Positions 13,542 through 27,786 of a stretch of 64,000 nucleotides of DNA are shown one piece after another. Both the position numbers and the translations under genes were made by a program. Source of the stretch: Pempheris klunzingeri. Lineage: Eukaryota; Chordata; Actinopteri; Acropomatiformes; Pempheridae. The stretch covers positions 22,124,828-22,188,827 of the forward strand of contig NC_092019.1 of NCBI RefSeq assembly GCF_042242105.1, written 5' to 3'. Below the pieces are notes generated by a model. That model was not told the origin of the DNA. It saw nothing but the letters and a program-made list of their open reading frames with translations, and did not search any database. Positions within the stretch are counted from its first letter, which is position 1. Every line of letters begins with the position of its first letter.

Positions 13542-14000
13542 GTCATGAGGCGTTTGCGATCCAACAGATATCCACAAAAAACACACACACACGTTGCCGC
13601 TCACTATTGTATCAATATGGCATCGGTGTCCCCGGTGTGTGTGCAGCTAAAGCAAGCCAGGCGCTACGGGGCTGTTTGTCCGCTATTCTGCCTTGTTCTC
13701 CTCGCTCAGCCTCGGGGTACAGATGCACCCATTTCGTCCACCGTCCCACGGTCGGATGTTAATTTCCCATCGTGGCCGACGCCCCTGCACCTCACAGCCA
13801 GGTACCGGACGGACCGCTGCTCCCTGTGCCGCTCGCAGGACCCGTTAACGGGCTGCAGTCTCTGCGTCCATCCGTAATCCCCTTTGCAACGAGAGAGCGG
13901 GGGGTGGGGGAGGAGGAGGAGGAGGAGGAGGAAGAGGGAGGAGGAGGAGGCTCAATGTGTTGAGTGAGGCCTTGCTTTTTTTTTTTTTTTTTACAGTGAG
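12830..14000 (-). promoter_or_regulatory. gramd1a: CpG-rich promoter/5' UTR block of canonical gramd1a
   Basis: This block is visibly richer in G+C and CpG than the introns around it, densest at 13430-13870. It contains the 8-nt first coding piece at 13541-13534 (ATGTTCGA) followed by a strong donor GTAAGTGAC. The 5' UTR and start sites should lie between about 13542 and 13950. A homopurine run (GAGGA repeats, 13908-13950) and a T run (13976-13993) sit at the upstream edge. Transcription start positions are not visible. Confidence 0.6.
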
Positions 14001-17000
14001 GTGGTGCTGAACTGAGGGGCGCCGATAAGGATGATAAGGCTGAGTCAAAACGGAGGGGTTTTATCTGAATTCAGAGGGACCAGAGCCCCACAGACAGCAG
14101 GTCACATAAACATTTACCAACACCGTTATCTTAGACAAATGTGATGAATGCCCTTTTCCACGTGTGAATTACTGACATTTGCAGGCTCTGTATGCTTCTT
14201 CTGTTCAGTTAATCCAAGAGATGCTCAAAACAAGCTTCAGCATCACTCCTCCCATTCATTTGTGTGCATTTCTAACAAGACAAAGCAACACAACTGGTAC
14301 TGTGTGTGTTTTAAATGATGGATTGATCAACCTCATAAGTACACAATGAGTCAACTATTTTGGTAATCAATTCATGGTTCCTTCTTCACAAATGTGAATA
14401 TTTGCTGGCTTTACTATCAGTGATAGTACATTGAGCATCTTTAGATTGTGGATTCATGCAGACATCACCTTTGCATCTGGGAAACTGTCACGGGCACTTC
14501 GGACTACTTTCTGCCATTTTATAGACCAAATAATCAATCAAATAAATTATCTGCAAATTAATTGATGAGAATAATAATAATAATAATTAGTTGAAGTTGG
14601 GTTCTCCGCTTTTTGGGATGAATACGCTCACACTATCAGATGGAAGGCCTCGAGTAGAGCATCATATTACCGACAGGCTAAAAATGACTAGCATTATTTA
14701 TACAGTGACCATGGCCGCCTGCAGTGAATCCACCTGGCCAAAGCCCAGAGCCCATGCAATCCCTTAACCCTCAATCTCTCTGTCCATCCCTCTGGATTAG
14801 AGTCCACATCATAATCCACGCTGGGCTGAGCCAGGCCCACATCTCCACCATTCTGTCTCCCTTTGTGTAATCTGCTTTTCTGAGGTTCACCAATGGCCCA
14901 TAATAATGTCAGAGTTTCATGGGTTGGGGAGGCATCGAGAGAGGGTCAAGAGACAGAATGCAGCACAAAAGAAGAGCCGAGAAAAGCGTACAGGATGACG
15001 GTAAACAGGACAAGTTGTAAAGGTGCATTTTCCTTCCTGTCAACAGAGAAGCTCGTATTTCTACAGAGTAAGAGAAAGGACAACAGTGCAAGTGAACTTC
15101 TATGAGAGCACGGATCAATGTCTGGGCTAACGAAGATATTGTAAGTTCAGGTATACACATGGTGCAAATCTAAAGAGTCTATGGTACACGTTCTCCATAA
15201 TACAGAACAAACAGGTGATCCACAAACAGGTTCAAAGTAGATACAAATGTACTGGACATGAGATACTGACCAGGTGCAGCGAAAGAAACTCGAGAAGAAC
15301 CACTGAAATCAGGTTACTATCAAAAGCGAGTAATAATCAGACAGAGTGCATGTAAACACACCAACTGAATGCAGACTATGTCAACCAGGAAATGTCACAA
15401 ATTTGCACGGATACGGTGTGGCGGAAGGGGGGGTCACAATTACAATCAATCACAATCAGTCAGCAGGGCCGTGTCTACATCTGCTCAATACTCAACCTTC
15501 GGGCTGATTGATTACTCCGTTGATCTACAAAAATGTGCAGTTGTTTCCTTTCGACACATTTCCTACACAAACTGTCACATAAAGCATTAAAGTTCAAGAA
15601 GCTTGACAGATTAGAAATATTTAAAGATGACTATCAGAGGCCTGCCAGTCTACATATTTGTAAAGTTAAAATTATTATAGTTATTATGACAGTTTAACAT
15701 GTAAACATCAAAGTAAGAAGAACAAAGTCCCTGTGCAAGTGATGGCAGCCCAATTAACTTCCAACAATGACATTTAAAGGCTGGGAACAAGTAGTGCACT
15801 GAGCAAATGGGAATCTAGAAAGTGATGAATCCATCAAATGGAGTTTTGACTTTATTGGCCACTGTTTTAGGAAGAAAACAACCCAGATTCCAGCTTAATG
15901 ATTCACTTAATAGATTTTGCCCTCACAAACATACATAGACACTGACCTGGTGGATGTTCCAAGCTCCAAACTTTGGCGACCGCTTTGAAATTGTTTTCCT
16001 TGTACTGCAAGTAGTCACACTAGCAAATTGAAAGATTTTATGGTTGAAAAAAAATTTGATGTGCTTAGAATAAAATACCTCAGTTGCCCATGGTGGAAAC
16101 TGACAGGCATATAAAAACACAACCAAATACGCGCGAAAACTATTTTAGTCACCTGATCGTTTTTTCAGGAGCTACAGCTTCTTTGACTAATGTCGCTGAT
16201 GCATCTCCCTTGAGTAGTGTCCATGGTGGGCCTGGCTTTAAGGAAGGATCTGGACAAACCGCAGCCTTTATTAGGCTCTGTTCAGACGTATACACTGTAA
16301 CATGTGACAAACAACGACCTGTGTTTAGGTTGCCAACAGTTGATGATTTTATCTGCAGGAAACTTTCCACTGTTATTTTCCAAAAGAAAAATAAACATTT
16401 GCTATACAGCCGCAGGGGCAGCTTAGCACCCCACCTTTGAAGTAGACTACGTTACAGCCTTGTCCAAGTTATTTGGCAAATGCAAATCAACTGTTTATGG
16501 AGCTTGTCATGCTGTACAAACACCTCAAAGTTGACTAGAAATTTCTTCAGTGTGGTGGAGAACGCATTTGTATTGTGTGAATAGGGTCATTTACTTTATC
16601 AGAATTATGGCTTACAAAATAATAGATATTTGTTTGCTGTACCCTTATTCTGAAAAGGCAATTATGTGCTTTAATTTACCCAACATCATTGAAACCTGAA
16701 CCAGTCACTTGCTTTGTTAGCTATATAAACATATGTTTTTCCACTCCTTCATTGTCAAACCAGTTTAAAGAGGGTCATAACTCAGATCGGAATGCAAGTT
16801 TCATTGATATCCACCAAAAACAATATGACTGGGTCAATAAAATGATGTGTAAATGAAGGAGACAAGGGCACAGCTGTTACTACATACTGAGCACAAGAGA
16901 GAATCACCCTCTGCTTGCCCTCTGTAGCCCGCTGCAGTGTTGCCCAGAACCTCCTCTGATTGGACTCACATGACATCATCAGACTAAGAGCCCGCTCTCA

Positions 17001-17853
17001 TTGGCTGAAAGTGATGTCATGCTTCAGAGGTAGGATAAATGGCACATGAACCCTGCCTCTAGCTCCTTGTGACTGGCCCAGCTCTGTTATTCCTTGCTGC
17101 CACCACAGCAGTCTCACTGTATTTGTTTACATTTTACATAACCTTGCTGTTTTGCTTATTTAAAAGCTTATACTATTCATTTGGAATACAATTAAAAATG
17201 CCAATCATAGGTCATATGTAATGTGTGTGTTGTCTTTTTTAGTTTTTAGTACAGGGTAGCGATTTCTTGCTTCACCACTGAAATTCTACCATTTGAACAC
17301 TCCATGAATCAACTCAGCTTAATCAAGATTTCAACAGTGCAATCTGTCCTCACTCGTTTTAGACTTAAGCTAATTAACTCCACCCTGTTCCAAAATAGTT
17401 GACCTCTTGTGGCATTTGAGAAAAGTCAACTAAGCGTAAATCTGTCAGATTTACAGCCTTTTTGTTCCCCACCAACATGCACAAATGAGAGGCTACTCAC
17501 TCGAGTCAGCCACTGCAGGCAAATCTGGTCTCAGAAGGCCTGAATGCAAATTGGCTGAGGTTTTAGAGAGCTATAAGCATAAAATGCCCATGAGACAGTC
17601 AAACATAGTGCTGACGCTGTGGACGCTCTGTTCTGAGCCACTGAACTCTATGTGTTGCTGTTGCTCTAAGATAACTGAGCCCATCTGCAAACAGAGAACG
17701 GATAACTGAATGAATGAAGAGAAAAAAACCTTTAGTTTGGGCCTCTGCTCAGGAGGGAGTAAACACATGCTGCACCCCAGGACTTCACTTATTTCTTTCA
17801 TGATAATTTTTTAATCACCGGCTGGTGGATTGGGATGAATCCAGGACACTAAC

Positions 17854-18356
17854 CTGCAGCTGTCCCAGTCAGAGTCTCTGCTGAGCAGGCTTCTGAGGGA
17901 CCAACGGGAGCGCCGGCTGGGAGAGGGACTACGAGACCAGGAGCGAGACGGTGGCAGGAGGAGGTCCTGTGAAGGGCTATTCCGACCTTGCTCTTCCCCC
18001 TCCATCTGACTGGCCACAGAGGGGGAGGGCGAGGGGCTCCGATGTCGTGTGATGCCCTTCTCTGCAGTCTCTTCTATTACAATTTGCGTTTTTTTACCCC
18101 ATTGTCGTTTAGGAGTGCAGCCTTGCTCTTCTTCGTTACGTTTCTTGGTCCGGGTCCTGCTGCGGTGGAATCGACCATGGCGGCTGGAGCGTGATGGTCT
18201 TGGACTAGGTGAGCGAGACCAGGACTCTGTATCTGAGGATGGTGGCAGGACAGTCAGCGTTGGGACAGGGATAGGTTGAGCCACAGTGATACCTTCTGGT
18301 CCCACGGGAGAGGACATAGTCATTGTCCAGGGTTTAATTTTCTCTTTTAATGGCAT
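17854..18356 (-). CDS. gramd1a: gramd1a alternative first coding exon, Arg/Ser-rich
   Basis: This 167-residue open exon starts at an ATG directly preceded by an in-frame TAA and ends at donor AG|GTTAGT in phase 2, the same phase as the canonical first exon. It therefore joins the 11316 acceptor in frame and would add about 165 residues to the N-terminus. It is rich in RS and SP dipeptides (SRSPSPRPSRSSR, RHRSPSPSPS, SRSWSRSPSPSRRSR), resembling SR-protein low-complexity tails, with a basic KKRNEEE/KRQWGKK stretch that could act as a nuclear signal. No domain is recognised. The matching phase argues for a real alternative transcript. Whether it is transcribed or conserved in other fish cannot be told from the sequence. 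Confidence 0.65.
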
Positions 18357-19740
18357 TTAGGGCACCAACAAGTGCTTGTTGCATCACAGTTGAGGCTGAC
18401 CCATGACTAATTGAGATGTTCTTGTCATGCTTGCGCAAACAGGATGAAGGGGTAAACACAAAGTACTCCCTCCACTCAAACCAGCACTGCTTAATAATGA
18501 TCCACTCATTAGGCAACACTAACCACAGTTAAAGACGATTCAGTGTTCTTCATATTTCCTGTAAACTAAAGGAAGTGTCTTCACATGAGAAGTAAATTTC
18601 CTCGTAAGTTGTAAAACCACAGAACAGCTCACAAGTAGGCGTTCCTTTACAGTCAGATACAATGCAGCAATGAGTGTGAAGCTAGGTGGGGGGCCTTTCA
18701 CATATTTTCACAGGGGCTCTGCATTTGTGTTCTTTGGGCGATCCTTTTCCAGTTGTCCAGTCAGTATATATGTTAGCTGAGAGTGACTAAAATGCTCTAT
18801 CGCCCCTTTTCTCTGTTTAGCTTATGTGCCTCACTCCACTGCACCTTTAACACTGTCCGCTGTCACTCTCCATCTTCAGTACTTCTCCGCTCTCTCTTCC
18901 TTTGGCAGGCTTCAAGCTCGCATTTGTACCATCTGGCTCATCTGTTCAAGAGCTGAAGTCTCAGACAAAGACAGATCTGTGTTTAGAAGAAGCTACCTGA
19001 GGAGTGAAAAGAGCAGACACTTTGCATTGAAAAAGTCTGGCCTGCATCTGACTACTGAAGTTAGGATCGTTTAACTTCCACACTAAAACAAATGATTGCA
19101 AGACTAGTGCTATTTCTGTCTGGTCTTTGATACTGCCTGCTCTGCCAGTTCTGGGAATATGTACATATCATATGACAGTGATGATGATTTGCAGTGATAT
19201 ACTGTTCCCGTTAGAGGGCTGATCAATAGGATTTCTTTATGGTGGGGTAGTTTATGTTATGTGCATTCTTTTGCCCGGGATTGGGGCTTTGTTACAATAT
19301 TTTAGCAGCATTTTTCAAGATCGTCTCCCTTCAAGTAACTCAGAAATATCCAAAACTGGGCGAACGTGAGACTGACTGTCACCAATAACAGTGCATTTAT
19401 TAGTGGATAAGAAAACACCAAGAGACATCTCATCTCTGTGTGTTCCAGCGAAAGCCTGTACAGATAAGACCATAGACAATAAAAAAAAATAAGTGCTTCA
19501 TCTAAATGCCAGCATTTCCAGATCTTGATTTACAAAAACAGCTGGTCATAAAACTGACCAGATAGAAAAAACACACCATCTCACACACCAACTACAAGAC
19601 ACTGTAGCAGACATGAACAACCCCCCCCTCCCGATAATATGTAGTTCATACAGCCAATAACAAGGTCTAGTTGCCACCAGAGGCAACCAAGGTCACAACT
19701 ACATGAAAACACTGCAGATGTGTCCTCAAACAGGGAAGGG

Positions 19741-19841
<101 letters not shown>

Positions 19842-20399
19842 ACTCCATTGTTTGCCATCAAAGCACTCACTTCCAAGGCAGAGGGCCCGAGCACGTCTGA
19901 CAGTATTTGCTGTGATTTGCTTGAACAAGAACAATCTTGGCACTGACTTGTTTGTCCAGAGTAATCAACCATAATCCTCCGTGCAGCTTTCACTCTTAGC
20001 TCCACACAAGCCTCAACTCGTTATCTCCAGCCATCACCGTACAACATTACACACCGACCAAAGCCGTGTCAGATGCTAAGAGCTACAGCACAAAGGAGCC
20101 AATACAAGCGTTGGCAGTGTGAAACAAGTGCTCGGGAACAGCCGATCCTGTGATATAAAGTTCATCGCTCGACACTGTTGTCGCTGCTCACTTTGGATTG
20201 AGAAACGCATCACTTGAATGATCTTCATTTAAGTCAAACGCCGCCGACCACTGATATCTGCTGACATGATGTGTGCAGTCTAACACCAAAGGACAAATGG
20301 AGAAGGTTAACGGTGTGCAGAAAGAAATCGGTTGGTCTTTAACTCGATATGGCACGAAGGGGGGGGGGGACTTTGCAGCCAAAGAAGACTTAAGTTGTA

Positions 20400-20900
20400 A
20401 CTCCTACCTCCCATTGGATGAGTTTCCTCCGTTTCTGCTATCTTGCTCGGCCTCGAAAACAAGCCGAGCTACGGTGCGGGGAGTAATGTTAAAATCCACT
20501 TTTTCGCAGGAACACATCAACATGCTTAGCGGCGCAAAGAAGCATCAGCCGGCTGCAGCTAACAGTTAGCCTTTAGCCAGCTAGCGCTAAGGGTAACCAA
20601 GTTTAGCTAGCGTTACCCCCCGACCTCTGAAGGCCGACAGCTCACAAAAAGATGACTATCCGGCTAGCAGGCTTTAATTTTCAGCAGGGAAAGCACTACG
20701 CCGACGTCTTCCATTTTCACCTTAAAAGCCACCCGGTATAAAACACTGTTATCAAATACATTTAAAGATAACAGCCGGAATTAGCTTAGCATTAAAAGCG
20801 AACTAACTTAGTTGGTAAAAGTAACATACAGTCTGTTTTATTGTCGAAAAGTGAAAAGGAACGAAGTCAGGCGATTAACTTCGTACGTGGGGGGGTGACG
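20400..20900 (-). promoter_or_regulatory. Possible distal gramd1a promoter region
   Basis: A locally CpG-richer block with GCTAGC/GTTAGC-type motifs, lying 5' of the RS-rich first exon. It could carry the upstream start site for that transcript. No TATA box or convincing noncoding exon could be fixed. Confidence 0.3.
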
Positions 20901-21668
20901 ACAAGTCTCATCATAACAAGTATCACCTTTGTTACGTATTTTTAATACGGAATAAATCCACCTACACTTTTCTCAACACATATTATATAAATTATATTTA
21001 ACATTTGTTAATATACAGTAAAATACACACAGCCACCACAAAAACAAGACGAGCACCCCTCTGGCAAACTTTGTGGTCCAGTCCGGTAAAATAACTGTTC
21101 AGAGGATGTGGCTAGAGGAGCAGAGGAGTGTTTACCTCCAACTAGTCCACAGAAAGCCTGATTTATCCCTCATCTACTATTAATCTCCCGATACACTTTA
21201 AACAAAGCGGTCGCGTCGCATGTTTGAACCGGTTCTCTTATTATAGTTAAATTGTTTTATTCCGAAAACGACCGAAATGAGCAGTCTCATGCAGTCTTGG
21301 TAAAAAAGTCAAAAAAGTCAAAGTCACCACAACAGGTTTCCTCAACACGCCCTGAGCTACAAGTTCAGGTAAATCCACAGATTTAGCACAATTCCTGAGT
21401 TTATTTGAAGGGAGCCTTTATGTGACTAAAGTGAATGGACAGAAACATTGCGACCCCTTGTGTCTAACACGGCTGCGTGCAGTCACGTGATAACTTTTGC
21501 CTCATCACTTAATTGTTCATTTTTACTTCATTAAATTGCTATAAAACGATATGTGAGTTTTTTTGTTTTTTTTTTGAGTCTATGTTATTTAGAAATCCTC
21601 TTAAATTCATTGATCACAGAGCTTCTTGTATGTATGACAAACGGAAACATTCATCTCACCCCTGGCCT

Positions 21669-21669
<1 letters not shown>

Positions 21670-21698
<29 letters not shown>
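21670..21698. repeat. (CAG)n trinucleotide run
   Basis: Nine CAG units, intergenic; the Gln and Ala frames it creates look like chance frames. Confidence 0.95.
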
Positions 21699-21699
<1 letters not shown>

Positions 21700-22988
21700 G
21701 GCTTCATGTGGCCTCATGAGCTCTTATATGTAGGATGCAGCCTGCAAGAGATTGGATATCTCTTCCCAAAGGACACATACAGTGAACGGGGCCGGCGCCA
21801 GGTCACCTTGTCTGAAGCTGGAAACAGGAGAGCACACGATGTCAAAACACTTTCATTTAAGATGATGCATGAATGTAGAGACTTCAACCGACAGGCTGAA
21901 ATGCTGTCGATTGTTAGGGCTGTAACTCATGGCTCTTTCTGCTATCTGCATATTTTTAAATCATTTTCCAAACTTAACTAGGAATATAATTGTAATTTTT
22001 GTGACTATTTAAGAAAGTGATAGCGTTAATAGTCCAAAATTTCCATTAACGCCAAATGAATGGCTTCAGATATCTTGTTTTATCTGACCAGCCATATCTT
22101 CGATCCAAAATCCAAAGATCTTTGGTTTATTATCACATGAGACAAAGAAATGCAGCAAATCCTCACAAATGAGAGGCTGGAACAAACAAATGTTTGGCAT
22201 TTTTGCTTGCAGAAGAACCTAAATAATTATCTAAGTAGTTGCTGCTTAGATCTGTGTTAATCAGCTGATCAGTTAATCATCATTTCAGCTCTTGTGGCTT
22301 AGTGTACTGCACAGGAAGCACTACTTTGCCTCATCTCTAATGCTCACACCCCATCATATGCACACACTTCATATGTTTCAGTCTTAAAAATACATATTAG
22401 GGCGTTCTCCATCAACTACATTTTAGAAGCTATAAAACAGAGACATTTACAGCCCTGATAGGAACAAAGTCATAGTTATTGTTTAAAGTAGTTTTCTAAA
22501 AGTATTATACAATATTTAACAGCATATATCCAGAAAATCTGCTCATCTTTTGCTGCAATAAACGCGCCTTTACCTTCTTGTCAGTTTTAACCTTCAGCCA
22601 GCAGTAGCTTCTGTGTCCTTTCAAATCAATGGCAGAGCATCACAATGACTTGGCAATTTCAAATTCTCCGATGGTTTACCAGACATCTCCTGTCGTCTCA
22701 CTCCCTGTGACCGCCTCCTGCAATCAACACTTCACCCACTGGCTCCACTTCAAATCAGAGAGCCGAGCTCTCTGTCACATATGCAGCCCGGGCAAAGAAA
22801 CTGCTCCAGGATCCAGGGAGTTGTGTTGCTGAGCACCTCTGGCTGCTGAATCGGGGACTGGAAACTCGATCTGAGCTAAAAATAAAAAAAAAAAAAAAAC
22901 ATCACCAGCATAGGGAGAAAGGAGGTGTGTCACTCACTGTGTGTATGCGTGTGTAGGCTCACAGAGGTGCAGCCTACCCCATATACAC

Positions 22989-22989
<1 letters not shown>

Positions 22990-23030
<41 letters not shown>
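22990..23030. repeat. (CA)n microsatellite
   Basis: About twenty CA dinucleotides in intergenic DNA. Confidence 0.95.
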
Positions 23031-23032
<2 letters not shown>

Positions 23033-25025
23033 GTTTGCCATATATCAACATTTCCTTGAAGTTTCCCCCCTCATGTGTGCGCCAACCCAAGGTCTCTCCT
23101 TCACCCCGTCCTGCTCATATGTGTGTGATTTCCAAGATTGCTCCGACTGATTTTTATTTCATCCATCATAGGCTAACACAAGGTTAAAAGAGGCAAGGTC
23201 TATTATAAAGAGCTCAGTGCTTCACTGTGTCATCTGGTTACATCACATGACAACATCTCTGACCTCCAGCGCAGCCAAAACACACAAACACACAGCCTGG
23301 CTGGCATAAGCACAGCTTATATCCTCGCCCTGTGCACTGCACAACTTGGTTTGTTTAATTCCTCTTTAAAAAGATTTTTTAAAAAAACACCTCATTACAT
23401 TTATCATGTCGACACGCTGACTGTACCAACCACGTCAGTCTCTCTGTCACTGTAGTCAGCACCAAGGTGAGGCCTTCAGTCAGCGTCTGTTCTGTCAGCC
23501 TTGACTTCAGAGGCCTTGTGTTTCTGTCCGTCCAGCTGGCATTGACTGACTGTCAGACCCTTTGATGGCAGATATCTAAACTTGATAGGAAGAGAAACTA
23601 CATACGACACTATACGTCACTTTTACTGTTTTCTGTGAACTGGAGGAAAAAGCATGAAATGCGTGGGTGAAGGATTTATCGGTATAATTAACGACGTTTT
23701 AATTACTCAATGACACCTTCATATTGAGAGGAATGTCAGAGAGCACTTATTGATACCAAATTACTACGTAAAACAAGACTAATGAATAAGCAATAACAAA
23801 GAATGTCAAGCACATTCAAATAAATTAAACACAGTCAAACTGGACTGTGATTGTGGGGGCTAAGGGGAAAGAGCAAGAGAGAAGACAAATTGCATTTGTA
23901 TAGTTTGTTTCCTCTGAGGTCATTTCCAGATATTTAAGTCTACTGGAAAATGAGCACAGTGTAGTTCATTTCTATGATGGCCTCAAAAACAAAAGACTGA
24001 GGACGTCAGGTTAAGCCGGCTCACTACAGGGAGTGATAGAGAATGGATGAAAGTGGTGTGAGAATCCTCAGAAAAATGATTTTCATTAGGGTTCATCCCT
24101 GCTGATGTGTCCTTGAGCTACTTCTGTGGCTGACCGTGACCTTTGGCCTGTGGAGGGTGGGGGGGCAGAACACAGCATTTATCTACAGGCAAAAATAAAG
24201 CATCACATTACACTGAAATGCATTTATGTATCTGTGTTCAGTCCCTTTAAGCCCTGCATGTGTTTGTCCGAAAGAATTTGTTTAACAAAAGGACTGATTT
24301 TGCATGGCAGAGCTGCTGCTCCTTCTCATTACAGAATGAATATAGAAGCCTCCAGCCTACATAGTACCACAACATGAATATATGTGAGAAAAGATGATAT
24401 TAAGGAAAGAATAGTTGATAACCAAAGCCCGCATAGCATTTCCTGCTTTACACTAATAGCCTCTTAGTAATATCTGCATTCATGCTCCACTAACAAAGAA
24501 AAACAATCTTTGGGGTTTGTCAGAAACTTTTGTCTGTCTGAGAGAACTTTCCTTTGTCAGTCTAGAAATCAGAGGAAACATGGCTGCAGTCTGTAGGCTG
24601 TAGACGCTCATGCTGTGGTTATGGATCAGGTCTCATCTTCTCAGGTTTCCTGCTGGCTTTCAGCACTCTCAGCGTGCATCTCTCCTGGATTCACACGCTC
24701 TAATTATAGCTGCCTTAAAGTCAGCCGGGACTGCTGGGGAGACTTCTGCGAAGACACACAGAGACTCAAGTTTTTTTTTTGGAAAACATTTCCCAGTTCT
24801 GAGGCTTTTGGGCATTTTTGGCCTTTGTGGAATGGAGGATTGTTAGAACCGATGGACTGACAATCTGGTTTAAAGGTTTTTTTTGGACTGCTTTGTGGTG
24901 GGATTAAGCAGGAATCAAGAGGCATTATGTCAGTAATGTAGCCCCACAGATATTTCTCCGCTGGTTTATGCCAAGGAAAGGTCAATATTTTGTTCAATCG
25001 CCGGCTGTAAGTTGCTCCAGCAGAA

Positions 25026-27786
25026 ATGATATGCAACTTGTTTCTTTTGGTCGTCTTCAGTCTGTTCGGTGAGTTTAAAATCGTCTATGTCCTTCCCTTT
25101 AATTATGAGGAAGACTTGATGTTGGTGGTTGAAGTTACATGTTTGAAAGTGAGTTCCTGAACTGAATTTCTTGTTTTTTCCCAGAGCTTTTTCATAGAAT
25201 AAAATGTCAATCAGTGAAAATGTCTTTTGTTTAAGTTTAAGTTTTTATTTTACTGGATTAATAAAATAACAAATAATAATAATAATAATAATAATAAATC
25301 AGAGTTATTACTCTCAGACATGAAATATCGTCTTACAAAACTTGCCTAAAACTTCAAAATATCAAAATATTCGTGTGACTGATGAATAATCCAAAAACAA
25401 GTATTTATTCATATTAAATTAAATATATCAAATTAAACTTGGGCCTAATCTCTCACTGCAATGTAACTGCAAAGTGATTTCATCCTCTTTTTTTAATTTC
25501 GAATTCCTCCATTTTATTTCACTGTATTTAAATCTGATTTCTATGTGTCTTTTCATATTGCGGTGCTTATTTTCTCTTGTGCTTTAATGCCTTTGAAAGG
25601 TGCCACACAAATGAACCTGCTTTAAAAACACACAGCATCAATTTTTAGACAAATATTCACTTCACTGAGAGCTCCAAGCGCTTCATTGGTGGTATCAAGA
25701 AAAAGTTCTACTTTATAGCTCCTCCGTAACTTAAACATATATAAAGTCTGGATGGTTGGTGGACAGTTGTCGCTACACATGCACGTTCTTCCTCTCTGCT
25801 TCTTGATCATTTCTAGCATTGATCCTTTCTACTCCTGTGTTTTTGTCTTCTTCCTCTCCTCCTCTTCCTCCCCTCCTTCTTTTTTCCTGCAGTGTCTCAG
25901 GGCCACGGCGGCTGTGCGGAGGTGGACTCCCTGACGGAAGCCGTGGCAGGAGGAGGATTCCTGCTGGGCTGCATCTCCTGTAAGAGAAGGGAGGAGGTGT
26001 CAGCCCGGGCCACGGTGGACTGGCACTTCAAACCGCTTGGAGAGGAGGAGTTCATACATGTGAGTTCACCAAAGAGATTGAGGGAGCAGGCGGATCTGGC
26101 TGGGGTTTGTCAACGAAAACTCTCTTCTACTGTCAAGATGCCTTCAGCAACTCTGAAAGGAAGTACATTTTACAGGGCCAGTTCTTTACATTTGTCATTT
26201 TTATCAGCTCTGTATGAACACTGGAAACTCAACAGCTGTTAACTGAACATTTTTTGTCTCTAAATAGAAGAAATCCATATTTATGCTGTTTTTGCATTTA
26301 TTTTCTATTCTATTTTCTATTTTCTATTCTTATTTACATGTTTATTAAGTTTCCTATCTGTCCCCCCTCAGATTTTCCACTATGACCACCCCAGAGCCGA
26401 CATCCTCCATGAACATTTCAGCGACCGCCTGAAGTGGCACGGGACAAAAAAAGGCGATATTCAGATAGGAGCCATTTACATTCATAACGTCACCTTCAAT
26501 GACACAGGCACGTACCGCTGCACAATCCACCGCACCCTCTTCCTGCCACAGTACGATGAGCACGTCACTGTGGAGAAGGAGGTGGAGCTCAGCGTGGTGT
26601 CTGTAGGTAAGCTGGGCTGGACCTGTGAGAAGGCTGGCCCTCTTTTACAAGTAAAAGTCCTTCATTTTACATCTTAGATACCTAAATATAAGTACGGAAG
26701 TATTATGAGTATTATGAAATCAGAAGTAAAAGTACTCATTCTGTGGAAAAATGCCCTGAGTGGTTTTGTAACTACATTATATACAGTTTGGTAGTTTAAC
26801 CCAGTGGCTCCCAAACTAGAGGTCGGGCTCCTCCAAAGGGTCAGAAAATGCATCTGCATGAGATGATTAATGAGATTCGAAAGACGACAGTTCTGCTCCA
26901 CAGATTTTTGTTTTTCTCTAAACTTTGCTCTTTTTTAAAAAATATTGGATAATTTTACCTCTATGGGCCTTTGAGTGAAACATCATTTTTTTGGTGGAAC
27001 TAACTACTGCTGGATATGTGAAGTAGATATCGAGGGGCCTGACAAAGACACTGTTTTTTTTAGAAGGGGTCTCATGAGCCAAAAAGATCGGAAGCCACTG
27101 ATCTAGTACATATGACAGCTCTGTTTGTTACAAACTTTGCCTTTTATTTTGTATGTAAATCCAAACCGTAACTATGAACTCAAACTAACAGAAGTGGAGA
27201 TGAAGCATAAAGTGGTGTAAAAAAGTTAAGTTAAGAACAAGAACCTCAAAACTGTACTTGGGTACAATACTTTAATAACTTAATTCCACTACCTTGTCAG
27301 ATTTCCTCTAATTTTTACTTGAATCTGTCTTTTGTTGAGGCACATCTCCACCACTGAGAGGATTTCTGACTTCAGAGCTACTTTACCTTCAAATGTTTGT
27401 GATAGTCTGCACGGAAAACAGTCTTAACCCTGGTGGACCTGCTTCCTCTGCACTGCTACATTGTTGGCTCTTCTCTCTCTCAGCCAATCGGGAGCTGACA
27501 GCGGTGATCGCAGAGATTATAATGTACGTGCTGATTGTGGTTCTGCAGTTGTGGCTTGTTGTGGTCCTGGTCTACTGTTACAAGAAGATTTCAGAGGAAC
27601 ACGAAGCTCGGGAGGCTCGTAAAGCTCTCAAAGCTCAGGCACAGTGAGTGATTTGTCTTTTGTGTGATGTATTACTAAACTGATTATTTCACATGAATTA
27701 AGCAATATAAGTAATCCACCTTTTGTTCTTATATTTCCAGGCTTTTGGAATCAAAAGACAACTGTGACGGGGTGCAGCTAGAGTAA
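25026..27786 (+). CDS. scn1b: Voltage-gated sodium channel beta-1 subunit
   Basis: A single-pass Ig-domain auxiliary subunit that modulates Nav channel gating and cell adhesion. Exons: 25026-25068, 25893-26059, 26372-26606, 27484-27643, 27741-27786. All are GT-AG with matching phases, giving 216 residues (human SCN1B has 218). A signal peptide (MICNLFLLVVFSLFG) is followed by a V-type Ig domain with CISCKRR and YRCTIHR cysteines, an N-glycosylation site NVT, a transmembrane segment in EIIMYVLIVVLQLWLVVVLV and a YCYKKI juxtamembrane motif. The end, SKDNCDGVQLE, parallels the mammalian SKENCTGVQ tail. Teleosts can carry two scn1b copies and which one this is cannot be told. It sits beside gramd1a as in mammals. 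Confidence 0.95.
25272..25297. repeat. (AAT)n microsatellite
   Basis: Short AAT/ATA run in scn1b intron 1. Confidence 0.9.
26645..27300. repeat. Dispersed teleost repeat in scn1b intron 3
   Basis: The ends carry AAGTAAAAGTCC ... AAGTAAAAGTACTCATT and GTACTTGGGTACAATACTTT. These resemble a common fish interspersed repeat built on AAGTAAAAGTAC motifs, possibly a non-autonomous hAT. Boundaries are approximate and the family call is from memory. Confidence 0.45.

Larger units (their letters stand above)
20901..25025. other. Intergenic, gramd1a to scn1b (head to head)
   Basis: No gene recognised. Contents: a (CAG)n run (21670-21698), an A-run (22876-22900), a CA microsatellite (22990-23030) and AT-rich single-copy-looking DNA. 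Open frames here are short and lack family resemblance. Confidence 0.6.

Noticed and set aside
13490..13963. Plus-strand frames in the CpG-rich block
   Set aside because: GC-rich promoter DNA lacks stops by composition; no similarity recognised and the gene here runs on the minus strand.
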